A program made the translations under genes and the position numbers. From the NCBI GenBank assembly GCA_016196415.1, contig JACPXS010000046.1, positions 1 through 7,315 on the forward strand: a DNA stretch of 7,315 nucleotides. The letters run 5' to 3'. The notes beneath the pieces are model-generated. The model had not been told where the DNA came from. It searched no databases and worked only from the letters and a program-made list of their open reading frames with translations. The first letter of the stretch is position 1. The number at the start of each line of letters is the position of its first letter. Of the stretch, positions 1 to 5,966 are shown one piece after another. Source of the stretch: Candidatus Omnitrophota bacterium (lineage in GTDB: Bacteria > Omnitrophota > Koll11 > Aquiviventales > Aquiviventaceae).

Positions 1-2
1 CC

Positions 3-1343
3 TTCCTCGGCAGCCGGCCGCGGCTGCTCTTCACGAGCGTGGGGCGGCACGTGGAGCTGTCAGACCTCCGGCGGGCGGCGCCCTCTGTGAGACGGTTTGA
101 GGCCGCCGAAGACCCGCTCGAAGAAGTCGAGCGCTTGATGCGGCAGTTCCGGTTCGTGCCGGTGCCGGGGTTGCCGCGGTTTTGCGGGGGCTTGGTGGGA
201 TACCTAGGCTATAACGTCGTCCAGTTCCTGGAGCGCCTGCCGGTCCATCAGCTCAATGACCTGCGCGTGCCGGACATCATGCTCCTGTTGACCGAGACGA
301 TGGTGATCTTCGACCACGCGCAGCACATCTTCCTCCTCGTGGTCAACGCGCACACGCAGGGCCAACGCCCCGAGCTTGTCTACCGCCGTGCGGTGCGCGA
401 CATCGAAACGCTGGCCGCCACCTTGCGTCGGCCCATGCCGGTTCGCCATCCGGCGAAGCGCGCCCCGCGTCGCAGCGAGGCTCGGGTCCGTTCGAACCTC
501 ACCCGGTTGGAGTTTACCCGGATGGTCGGTCGGGCCAAAGCGTCGATCCGCGCGGGCGACATCATCCAGGTGGTGCTCTCGCAGCGGCTGGAGCAGCCGC
601 TGTCATGCGAGCCGCTTGCCGTCTACCGCGCGCTGCGCTCCCTCAACCCCTCGCCGTACATGTTCTTTCTGCGGTTCGGCTCGCTGTGCCTGGTCGGCTC
701 CTCTCCAGAGATGCTGGTGCGGTGTGAGGACGGTCATCTCGAAACCCGGCCCATTGCCGGCACGCGACCCCGAGGGCGCAACGAGCGGGAAGAGGCTCGG
801 CTCATCCATCAGTTGCGCGAGAGCCCGAAAGAGCGGGCCGAGCACTTGATGCTCGTCGATTTGGGCCGCAACGACTTGGGGCGCGTCGCCAAGACCGGTT
901 CGGTCAACACCCCGGAGCTGATGGCGGTGGAGAAGTACTCCCATGTGCTGCATCTCGTCAGCGGCGTCACGGCGACCCTTCGACCAGGCCGGACCGCCTT
1001 CGATGTGCTGCGAGCGACGTTTCCGGCGGGGACGGTGACCGGGGCGCCGAAGGTCCGAGCGATGGAGATCATCGCCGAGCTGGAGCGCCATGACCGGGGC
1101 CCGTATGCCGGAGCGGTCGGCTACCTCAGCTTTTCCGGCAACCTCGATACGTGCATCACGATCCGCACGATCCTCATCAAAGACCGCCGCGCGTACATCC
1201 AGGCGGGCGCCGGGATCGTCGCCGACTCGCAGCCGGTTCGCGAGTATCAGGAGACGCTGAACAAAGCCGCCGGAATGCTCAAGGCGATTGACGCCGCGGA
1301 AGGACGGTTGGCGCGTGAGCGCGTTGGCCCGTTTGCGCGTTAA
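3..1343 (+). CDS. trpE: Anthranilate synthase component I, 5' partial
   Basis: Chorismate-binding subunit of anthranilate synthase. It makes anthranilate from chorismate and ammonia, the ammonia normally being supplied by TrpG; this is the first committed step of tryptophan synthesis in the cytosol. A GTG at 39 could be read as a start, but the frame is open back to base 3 and encodes [12 protein letters not shown]. That resembles the conserved early TrpE segment, so the true start lies upstream and roughly 50 residues, including the tryptophan-feedback region, are missing. Visible motifs are GGLVGYLGY near 187, LNPSPYMFF near 643, [10 protein letters not shown] near 748-776, [12 protein letters not shown] near 846-880, GTVTGAPK at 1029-1052 and LDTCITIRT near 1143-1170. 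These are the chorismate-binding fold motifs shared with PabB and isochorismate synthases. The trpGDC context decides for TrpE. The last ten or so residues ([10 protein letters not shown]) fall in a repeat that also supplies the stop codon. Confidence 0.96.
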   Translation, partial: FLGSRPRLLFTSVGRHVELSDLRRAAPSVRRFEAAEDPLEEVERLMRQFRFVPVPGLPRFCGGLVGYLGYNVVQFLERLPVHQLNDLRVPDIMLLLTETMVIFDHAQHIFLLVVNAHTQGQRPELVYRRAVRDIETLAATLRRPMPVRHPAKRAPRRSEARVRSNLTRLEFTRMVGRAKASIRAGDIIQVVLSQRLEQPLSCEPLAVYRALRSLNPSPYMFFLRFGSLCLVGSSPEMLVRCEDGHLETRPIAGTRPRGRNEREEARLIHQLRESPKERAEHLMLVDLGRNDLGRVAKTGSVNTPELMAVEKYSHVLHLVSGVTATLRPGRTAFDVLRATFPAGTVTGAPKVRAMEIIAELERHDRGPYAGAVGYLSFSGNLDTCITIRTILIKDRRAYIQAGAGIVADSQPVREYQETLNKAAGMLKAIDAAEGRLARERVGPFAR

Positions 1344-1363
1344 CGCGCCAACGCGAAAACGCG
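1320..1363. repeat. Palindrome rich in CGCGTT/AACGCG spanning the trpE stop
   Basis: The core GCGCGTTAACGCGC at 1335-1348 is a perfect 14-bp palindrome. Extending it gives two 22-nt arms (1320-1341 and 1342-1363) that match at 18 of 22 positions. AACGCG recurs at 1342, 1350, 1358 and 1365. The trpE stop TAA (1341-1343) sits at the centre, so the element forms the last codons of trpE and most of the 47-nt gap to trpG. There is no T-run after it, so it does not look like an intrinsic terminator. It could fold in the mRNA between trpE and trpG, or be a dispersed palindromic repeat; which of these is inference. Confidence 0.7.
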
Positions 1364-1376
1364 AAACGCGCAACCC

Positions 1377-1384
1377 AAAGGTGG
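1377..1384 (+). promoter_or_regulatory. Ribosome binding site of trpG
   Basis: AAAGGTGG lies 6 nt before the ATG at 1391. Near alternative starts exist at ATG 1394, TTG 1397 and ATG 1400, but the spacing favours 1391. It lies just downstream of the AACGCG repeats, so a hairpin there would not cover it. Confidence 0.55.
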
Positions 1385-1390
1385 TGTTCG

Positions 1391-1912
1391 ATGATGTTGA
1401 TGATCGACAACTACGACTCCTTCACGTACAACCTCGTCCAGTACCTGGGGGAGCTTGGGGAAGAGCTCCTCGTCAAGCGGAACGACCGCATCAGCCTCAC
1501 GCAGATCACTCGGCTGCGACCCTCCAGCATCGTGATTTCTCCGGGGCCTGGGCGGCCGTCGGATGCGGGCGTATTTGGCGGGGAGGTCGTGCGGGCTAAA
1601 CGGCCCATGCACGGCAAAACCTCGCGCATCTACCACACGCAAACCGGGCTGCTGCAGGGGCTGCCCAATCCCTTTGAGGCCACCCGGTACCACTCCCTGA
1701 TCGTGAAACGAGAGACGCTGCCCAAGGCCCTCACCGTGACCGCATGGACTGCCGATGAGGAAGTGATGGGGCTCCAGCATCGCGTCCTGCCTCTCTACGG
1801 CGTCCAGTTCCATCCGGAGTCCATCCTCACCGCAGTGGGGAAGGATCTGCTGAAGAATTTTTTGGCGCTCGCCCGAGCCTTCCATCGCAAGCGGTCTCGA
1901 CGGGTTCGCTGA
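1391..1912 (+). CDS. trpG: Anthranilate synthase component II, lacking the nucleophile segment
   Basis: Class I glutamine amidotransferase subunit of anthranilate synthase; such proteins often also serve as PabA in folate synthesis. The family normally hydrolyses glutamine and passes ammonia to TrpE. The 173-residue product starts with the standard [19 protein letters not shown] and carries [13 protein letters not shown] (48-60), MHGKTS (73-78), [11 protein letters not shown] (95-105) and [10 protein letters not shown] (137-146). H141 and E143 are the His and Glu of the Cys-His-Glu triad. Between G60 and V61-FGGEVVRA the family usually has about 27 more residues, including GVCLGHQ with the catalytic Cys. 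Here they are absent, the frame is kept and there is no sign of the segment in another frame. By family knowledge this protein should have no glutaminase activity. It may be a damaged gene, an assembly error, or a subunit working with free ammonia. It lies 47 nt after trpE and 11 nt before trpD. Confidence 0.93.
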   Translation: MMLMIDNYDSFTYNLVQYLGELGEELLVKRNDRISLTQITRLRPSSIVISPGPGRPSDAGVFGGEVVRAKRPMHGKTSRIYHTQTGLLQGLPNPFEATRYHSLIVKRETLPKALTVTAWTADEEVMGLQHRVLPLYGVQFHPESILTAVGKDLLKNFLALARAFHRKRSRRVR

Positions 1913-1923
1913 CCGTTCGTGAG

Positions 1924-2928
1924 ATGTCGACGGTGTCGTTTGAACGGCCCTTAACCGCTGAGGCGATGGCTCAGGTCATGACCGCCATCATCCGAGGTGC
2001 GCGCTCGCCCGAAGAGATCCGGGCCTTTCTGACGACCCTGGCCAGGCGAGGAGAGACCGCGGAGGAGCTTGCCGCGGCGGTCGGGGTGTTCCGGGCGCAC
2101 GCGCTCACCCTGCCGCTCTCGCGGCCCTATGAGTTGTGCGATACCTGCGGCACCGGCGGAAACGGTCAGGGCACCTTCAATATTTCAACCTTAGCGGCCC
2201 TCGTCGCTGCGGCTGCCGGCGTGCGGGTCGCCAAGCACGGCAATCGCGCGGCGTCGAGCCGATGCGGCAGCGCCGATCTCTTGGAGGCGCTCGGCGTCAA
2301 TCTCGATGCGTCCCCCCGCCAGGTGGCGCGCTGCCTGGAAGAAGCCGGCTTCGGCTTCTGCTTCGCTCCTCGGTTCCATCCCGCCATGAAGCTCGTTGCG
2401 CCCATTCGCAAAGCGCTTGGGATCCGCACGCTCTTCAACCTCATCGGCCCGCTGGCCAATCCGGCTCCGTTGACCTTTCAATTGGTGGGCGTCTCGGAGG
2501 CTCGGTTGATGCGGCCGATGGCGGAGGCGCTGATCCGGCTCGGGGTTCGGCATGGCATGGTCGTCCATGGGCATGACGGGTTGGATGAGGTGACGACAAC
2601 CGGCGAAACGGTGGTCGTGGAGGTGCTCGCGGGGAAGTTGACCGAGGGACGGCTCACGCCGCAGAGGCTGGGCGTGGCCCAGGCGAACCTGGACGATCTG
2701 CGGGGAGGGGATGTCACGGACAACGTCCGTCTGGCCCGAGCCGTTCTTGGAGGAGCCCGAGGGCCGGCACGCGATATCATTGTGGTCAACGCCGGGTGCG
2801 CCATCTACCTCGCCGAACACGCGCGCACCATCCCCGAGGGGATGGCGAAGGCGGAGGCGGCGCTGACATCGGGTCGGGCCTCCGCACTCTTGGAGCACGT
2901 CATCACGCTGAGCCGACATGCTGGATGA
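1924..2928 (+). CDS. trpD: Anthranilate phosphoribosyltransferase
   Basis: Transfers the phosphoribosyl group of PRPP to anthranilate, giving N-(5-phosphoribosyl)anthranilate, the second step of tryptophan synthesis. The 334 residues match the usual single-domain length, with no fused TrpG. An N-terminal helical part (1-65) precedes the nucleoside-phosphorylase-like fold. Visible motifs are DTCGTGGNG (73-81) for PRPP, NIST (86-89), KHGNRA (104-109), CGSADLLEALGV (114-125), PIRKALGIRTLFNLIGPLANP (160-180) for anthranilate binding, and HDGLDE (217-222), whose D221-E222 bind magnesium in this family. All key residues appear present. The ATG at 1924 follows the trpG stop by 11 nt with only a weak GTGAG ahead of it, suggesting coupled translation. 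The 3' end overlaps trpC by 11 nt. Confidence 0.97.
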   Translation: MSTVSFERPLTAEAMAQVMTAIIRGARSPEEIRAFLTTLARRGETAEELAAAVGVFRAHALTLPLSRPYELCDTCGTGGNGQGTFNISTLAALVAAAAGVRVAKHGNRAASSRCGSADLLEALGVNLDASPRQVARCLEEAGFGFCFAPRFHPAMKLVAPIRKALGIRTLFNLIGPLANPAPLTFQLVGVSEARLMRPMAEALIRLGVRHGMVVHGHDGLDEVTTTGETVVVEVLAGKLTEGRLTPQRLGVAQANLDDLRGGDVTDNVRLARAVLGGARGPARDIIVVNAGCAIYLAEHARTIPEGMAKAEAALTSGRASALLEHVITLSRHAG

Positions 2929-3697
2929 GATCCTGAGGAGCAAACACCTGGAACTCGCCTCCGCGAAATCGCAGCTCCCCTTTGACGAGCTGAAGCGTCG
3001 AATGGCGCACCATCTCTCGGATCGCAGCTTTCGTCAGGCGATTTGCGTGAGCGGGAAGCTCTCGCTCATCGCGGAGCTCAAGCGCAAGTCGCCCTCACAC
3101 GGGATGCTGCGCGAGCGCTTCGATCCCGTGAGTCTTGCGCAGATCCTGCAGGAGGCGGGCGCGGCCGCCCTCTCGGTGGTGACCGATGAGCCCTACTTCG
3201 GGGGGCATCTGGACTTCCTGCGCGATGCGAAGCAGTTCACGGACATTCCCGCGCTGCGCAAAGATTTTCTCATCGATCCCTACCAGGTCTATGAAGCGGC
3301 GTTCTACGGAGCGGATGCGATCTTGCTCATTGCGAGGATCCTTCCGGAAGAGGCGCTACTCGAATGCCTGCAGGCGGCCGATGCGCTCGGGATGGAGTCG
3401 CTGGTCGAGGTGCACAGCGAATCGGAACTCTCTTTGGCGCTCAGGTGCGGGGCTCACGTCATCGGCATCAACCACCGGGACCTGCACACCTTCACGATCG
3501 ATCCGGATCTCTCGGCGAAGCTGGTGCCGCGGATTCCTGCGGGGAAGGTGATCGTGGCGGAAAGCGGGATCCACACCGCCGATGAGGTGAAGCGCATGCA
3601 ACGATTGGGCGTCCATGCGGTCTTGATCGGCGAAGCCTTCATGACTGCCGCGGATCCCGCCGCGAAGATCCGCGAGCTCTTCGCAGGCGTGTGGTAA
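2918..3697 (+). CDS. trpC: Indole-3-glycerol phosphate synthase
   Basis: Closes the ring of 1-(o-carboxyphenylamino)-1-deoxyribulose 5-phosphate to indole-3-glycerol phosphate with loss of CO2 and water. It is a 259-residue single-domain (beta/alpha)8 barrel, without the TrpF fusion of enterobacteria. Residues matching the family's active site are E53 and K55 in AELKRKSPS, K115 in LRKDF, E164 in LVEVH, N185 in GINHRDL, and E215/S216 in VAESGI. TDEPYFGG (89-96) and AVLIGEAFM (234-242) are further signatures. H186 replaces a residue that is often Asn or Ser in this loop, a mild variation. The ATG at 2918 lies within the end of trpD (11-nt overlap), so translation is probably coupled. No trpF, trpB or trpA follows; nth starts 10 nt later. 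Confidence 0.97.
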   Translation: MLDEILRSKHLELASAKSQLPFDELKRRMAHHLSDRSFRQAICVSGKLSLIAELKRKSPSHGMLRERFDPVSLAQILQEAGAAALSVVTDEPYFGGHLDFLRDAKQFTDIPALRKDFLIDPYQVYEAAFYGADAILLIARILPEEALLECLQAADALGMESLVEVHSESELSLALRCGAHVIGINHRDLHTFTIDPDLSAKLVPRIPAGKVIVAESGIHTADEVKRMQRLGVHAVLIGEAFMTAADPAAKIRELFAGVW

Positions 3698-3707
3698 GGC
3701 AAACGAG

Positions 3708-4358
3708 ATGGTGTCACATCGGACCATCGATGCGGTGATCCGCGCGTTACAACGGCTGGTGCGCCGGTGGGAGATGCCGGTCGTCGGCCGCTATCGGGAC
3801 GATCCGTTCACCACACTCATCAGTTGCCTGTTGAGCCTCCGCACGAAGGATGAGACCACGCGCGGCGCCGCGCAGCGGCTCTTCCGATTGGCCTGCACGC
3901 CACCCCGGATGCTCCGCCTTTCGCCCGCAACCATTGAACGGGCCATCTATCCTGTGGGGTTCTATCGGACGAAAGCCCGGACCATCCTCTCCGTGTGCCG
4001 GGCGCTCCAAGCGCGCTATGGCGGGCGGGTGCCGGATGATCTGGATGAGCTGTTGACGATCAAGGGGGTCGGCCGCAAGACGGCCAATCTCGTGGTGACG
4101 CTGGCGTTTCGGAAGGACGGCATCTGCGTCGACACGCATGTCCATCGCATCAGCAACCGCTGGGGGTATGTGCGAACCGCCACCCCTGAGCAGACCGAGA
4201 TGGCGCTTCGGCGCAAACTCCCGCGTCGGCATTGGCGACGCTATAATGATCTGCTCGTCGCTTTTGGGCAGAACCTCTGCCATCCAACCTCGCCGTGGTG
4301 TAGCCGATGTCCGCTGGAGCGATGGTGCGCGAAAGTCGGCGTGAAGCATTCCCGCTAG
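3708..4358 (+). CDS. nth: Endonuclease III-like DNA glycosylase/AP lyase
   Basis: Base-excision repair enzyme of the HhH-GPD superfamily. Members remove oxidised pyrimidines and cleave at abasic sites. The 216 residues fit the family. The helix-hairpin-helix is LTIKGVGRKTANLVV (116-130) with catalytic Lys124, and CVDTHVHRISNRWG (140-153) supplies Asp142. C191-x6-C198-x2-C201-x5-C207 is the classic 4Fe-4S ligand pattern. At the N-terminal helix where E. coli Nth has LLSAQ, this protein has LLSLRTKDETT (41-51), so the base-pocket Gln is Arg. Substrate preference may therefore differ from E. coli; this is inference. AAGG overlapping the trpC stop (3696-3699) is a plausible ribosome site 8 nt before ATG 3708. 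The 10-nt gap suggests co-transcription with trpC. The stop codon is the first part of the palindromic element at 4355. Confidence 0.94.
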   Translation: MVSHRTIDAVIRALQRLVRRWEMPVVGRYRDDPFTTLISCLLSLRTKDETTRGAAQRLFRLACTPPRMLRLSPATIERAIYPVGFYRTKARTILSVCRALQARYGGRVPDDLDELLTIKGVGRKTANLVVTLAFRKDGICVDTHVHRISNRWGYVRTATPEQTEMALRRKLPRRHWRRYNDLLVAFGQNLCHPTSPWCSRCPLERWCAKVGVKHSR

Positions 4359-4505
4359 CAGGCTGCGGAAAAACCCCGCAGCCTGGTTCAAGGTTCGAGG
4401 CTCAAGGTTCAAGGGAACCGCCGTGCTCGACGGAAGCTGCTTCGAGCCTCCTTGAACCTTCACCCTTGAACCTTGAACACGGGGAGTTTTTCAGCACCCT
4501 GCTAG
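4355..4505. repeat. 151-bp palindromic MITE/REP-like element with heptamer arrays
   Basis: The two ends are inverted copies. CTAGCAGG at 4355 mirrors CCTGCTAG at 4498-4505, and the match continues through a GAAAAAC / GTTTTTC block (about 27-31 bp with a few differences). Inside, 4386-4413 is four tandem copies of a 7-bp unit (GTTCAAG, GTTCGAG, GCTCAAG, GTTCAAG). 4451-4478 is four copies in the opposite orientation (CTTGAAC, CTTCACC, CTTGAAC, CTTGAAC), pairing at 25 of 28 positions. A 37-bp centre separates the arms. No ORF of its own is visible. Such structure suggests a miniature non-coding mobile or interspersed repeat, but no target duplication can be proved. It holds the nth stop codon at its left edge and fills most of the 184-nt gap before radC. 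Confidence 0.8.
4359..4385 (+). terminator. Perfect 10-bp stem-loop just after nth
   Basis: CAGGCTGCGG (4359-4368) and CCGCAGCCTG (4376-4385) pair perfectly around a 7-nt loop, starting on the base after the nth stop. This could end or stabilise the trp-nth transcript. There is no U-run directly after the stem, so an intrinsic terminator is doubtful. It is also part of the larger palindrome and competes with it for pairing. Confidence 0.35.
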
Positions 4506-4533
4506 TCGAACCCATTCGCCGTGATGACGCGCT

Positions 4534-4539
4534 TATGAT
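4534..4539 (+). promoter_or_regulatory. Possible -10 box upstream of radC
   Basis: TATGAT matches 5 of 6 bases of the sigma-70 TATAAT box and lies in the short stretch between the palindrome and radC. No convincing -35 box is seen 16-18 bp upstream. If real, transcription would begin near 4546, which would exclude the ATG at 4543 and favour 4555 or 4579 as the radC start. Confidence 0.22.
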
Positions 4540-4542
4540 AAG

Positions 4543-5427
4543 ATGCCCCCAGCCATGCCGATAGCTGCAGCGCCAGTGATGGCCTCAAGCCGTCCTGCGC
4601 GATCCACGCCTGCGACGCGCGCCCTTGGGCGCAGCGGGTCCGAACGGCCGCATCCTTCCACAGGAGACCGGGCCGCGTTAACCATTCGAGACCTTCCGCT
4701 CTCAGAGCGTCCGCGCGAGCGGCTGACCCAGTTGGGGGCCGAGGCGCTCTCGGAACACGAGCTGCTCGCCTGTCTCCTTGGGCGAGGGGTGGCTGGCGAA
4801 TCCGTGCTGATCAGCGCCCGCCGGTTGCTCTCGACGTTTGGAACGCTGCGGGGGATGTTCGAGGCTTCCGTTGAACAGCTTTCCCAGGTGCATGGGATCG
4901 GTCCGGCGAAAGCCGCGCAGTTGAAGGCTGCGATCGAGCTGGCCCGCCGAATGGCGCTTCCCGCCCATCAGCGCCCACCGCGGGTGATTGAGAGCGCCGA
5001 GGCGGCAGCGGAGCTGTTGCGACCGCGTCTGGTGGAAAAGAAGAAAGAGCATTTCGTGGCGATCTTGTTGGATGCCCGGCATCGCGTGATCCGCATCAGC
5101 CCGATCGCCGTCGGAAGCCTCTCGGCCACCCTGGTTCATCCGCGAGAGTTGTTCAAGGAAGCCGTTGCCGCTTCGGCAGCCGCCGTGATCGTGGCGCACA
5201 ATCATCCTTCGGGCGATCCGGAACCGTCGGCCCAAGATGTGCAGATCACCAAGCGGCTGGTCGAGGCTGGGGCGTTGTTGGGCATCGAAGTGCTGGACCA
5301 CCTCATCATCGGCGCTGACGGGCTGGTGAGTTTACGGGCTGCCGGCGTGATCCGTGATCCGGCGCCTTCCCGAACGGGCCGCAGCGCCTTTCGCTCATCA
5401 TGCCATCAGGCGGCCATCACGCCATGA
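4543..5427 (+). CDS. radC: RadC/UPF0758 family JAMM-domain protein
   Basis: Member of the RadC family. The name comes from an old DNA-repair assignment; the biochemical role is not settled. The conserved region runs from about residue 47 (TIRDLPLSERPRERL) through a helix-hairpin-helix-like part (LSQVHGIGPAKAAQL, 113-127) to a C-terminal MPN/JAMM domain. The metal site AHNHPSG (218-224), S229 and D232 fits H-x-H-x7-S-x2-D, so it looks catalytically complete. At 294 residues it is longer than the usual 220-230. The excess is about 45 residues rich in Ala, Pro, Arg and Ser at the N-terminus, plus a 20-residue tail. In-frame ATGs at 4543, 4555 and 4579 are all possible and none has a strong ribosome site. 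The family homology begins only near 4680, so the start is uncertain. A repeat element separates it from nth. Confidence 0.93.
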   Translation: MPPAMPIAAAPVMASSRPARSTPATRALGRSGSERPHPSTGDRAALTIRDLPLSERPRERLTQLGAEALSEHELLACLLGRGVAGESVLISARRLLSTFGTLRGMFEASVEQLSQVHGIGPAKAAQLKAAIELARRMALPAHQRPPRVIESAEAAAELLRPRLVEKKKEHFVAILLDARHRVIRISPIAVGSLSATLVHPRELFKEAVAASAAAVIVAHNHPSGDPEPSAQDVQITKRLVEAGALLGIEVLDHLIIGADGLVSLRAAGVIRDPAPSRTGRSAFRSSCHQAAITP

Positions 5428-5463
5428 CCTGGCCGGTTTGCAACAGCATCGCAACACTGCGAC

Positions 5464-5469
5464 GGAGGG
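5464..5469 (+). promoter_or_regulatory. Ribosome binding site that fixes the start of the secreted protein
   Basis: GGAGGG lies 8 nt before ATG 5478. It supports this start over the in-frame upstream ATG at 5400, which lies inside radC and would bury the signal peptide behind 26 extra residues. Confidence 0.7.
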
Positions 5470-5477
5470 AGTCTTGG

Positions 5478-5900
5478 ATGAGGACCGCATGGCCTGTCAG
5501 GATTCTGCTGGTGGTCTCGGCGCTGTGGGGTGGTGTGCCGCCGGCGCGGAGCGACGAGGGTCAGTTCTCCTCCGCGGGGCAGGACCGCGTCGAGGAAGTC
5601 ATGGGACGCTATAACCTCCATCCGGCCTTTGCCAAGCTTGGGCGCGGGCTGTCGAATGCGCTCGGCGGCTGTCTTGAGCTTCCGCTGAATGTCCAGAAAC
5701 GGTACAGCAAGACGGACACCGGAGGGAGTTTCTTGACCGGGGTCAGCTACGGCCTGTTCAAGGCGGTGGTGCGGACCGGAGTCGGGATCTACGAAACCGC
5801 GACCTTCTTTCTCCCCTATCCCGAGGACTACGCGCCGATCCTACCGACCCTGGAATACTTCCAGAAGGCGACGAAGCGGAAGCCCCTTCCGCTTGAGTAG
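5478..5900 (+). CDS. Exosortase system-associated protein, TIGR04073 type
   Basis: Small exported protein of 140 residues. Residues 1-25 form a signal peptide: Arg at 2 and 8, a hydrophobic stretch VRILLVVSALWGGV, then PPARS before DEGQ. The mature part has the two blocks I associate with the TIGR04073 family. The first is KLGRGLSNALGGCLELP (53-69). The second is a Gly-rich amphipathic segment (GLFKAVVRTGVGIYETATFF, 92-111) followed by LPYPEDYAPILPTLEYF. That family is annotated from its co-occurrence with exosortase/PEP-CTERM export systems; its molecular function is unknown. A periplasmic or outer-membrane-associated location is inferred. No exosortase gene is in the window. It lies 50 nt after radC with its own strong ribosome site. 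Family recognition is from memory of motifs and needs an HMM check. Confidence 0.82.
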   Translation: MRTAWPVRILLVVSALWGGVPPARSDEGQFSSAGQDRVEEVMGRYNLHPAFAKLGRGLSNALGGCLELPLNVQKRYSKTDTGGSFLTGVSYGLFKAVVRTGVGIYETATFFLPYPEDYAPILPTLEYFQKATKRKPLPLE

Positions 5901-5966
5901 TCGGGCGAGGGCTCCTGCTGACTCGCTGCGCCGATTGTCGCTTTGCTCATCACCCTCAGCACGAGC

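Noticed and set aside
39..41. GTG at 39 as the genuine trpE start
   Set aside because: The frame is open upstream to the window edge and encodes conserved TrpE-like sequence, so the gene is simply cut by the window.
603..1373. 256-codon open frame on the minus strand opposite trpE
   Set aside because: It is the antisense shadow of a clearly conserved gene in GC-rich DNA. The translation is Arg-rich with no domain, and it has no ribosome site.
1344..1390. trp attenuator or T-box leader between trpE and trpG
   Set aside because: The region has no Trp-rich leader peptide, no T-box motif and no U-run; it is inside the operon and explained by the AACGCG repeat.
2191..2943. 250-codon open frame on the minus strand opposite trpD
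   Set aside because: Lies wholly under trpD, whose motifs are complete; no recognisable motif in the antisense product.
4355..4505. CRISPR array
   Set aside because: The repeats are 7-bp tandem units without spacers, arranged as opposed arms of one palindrome.
5400..5477. Longer start for the TIGR04073-type protein at ATG 5400
   Set aside because: It would overlap radC and place 26 residues before a clear signal peptide; GGAGGG is placed correctly only for ATG 5478.
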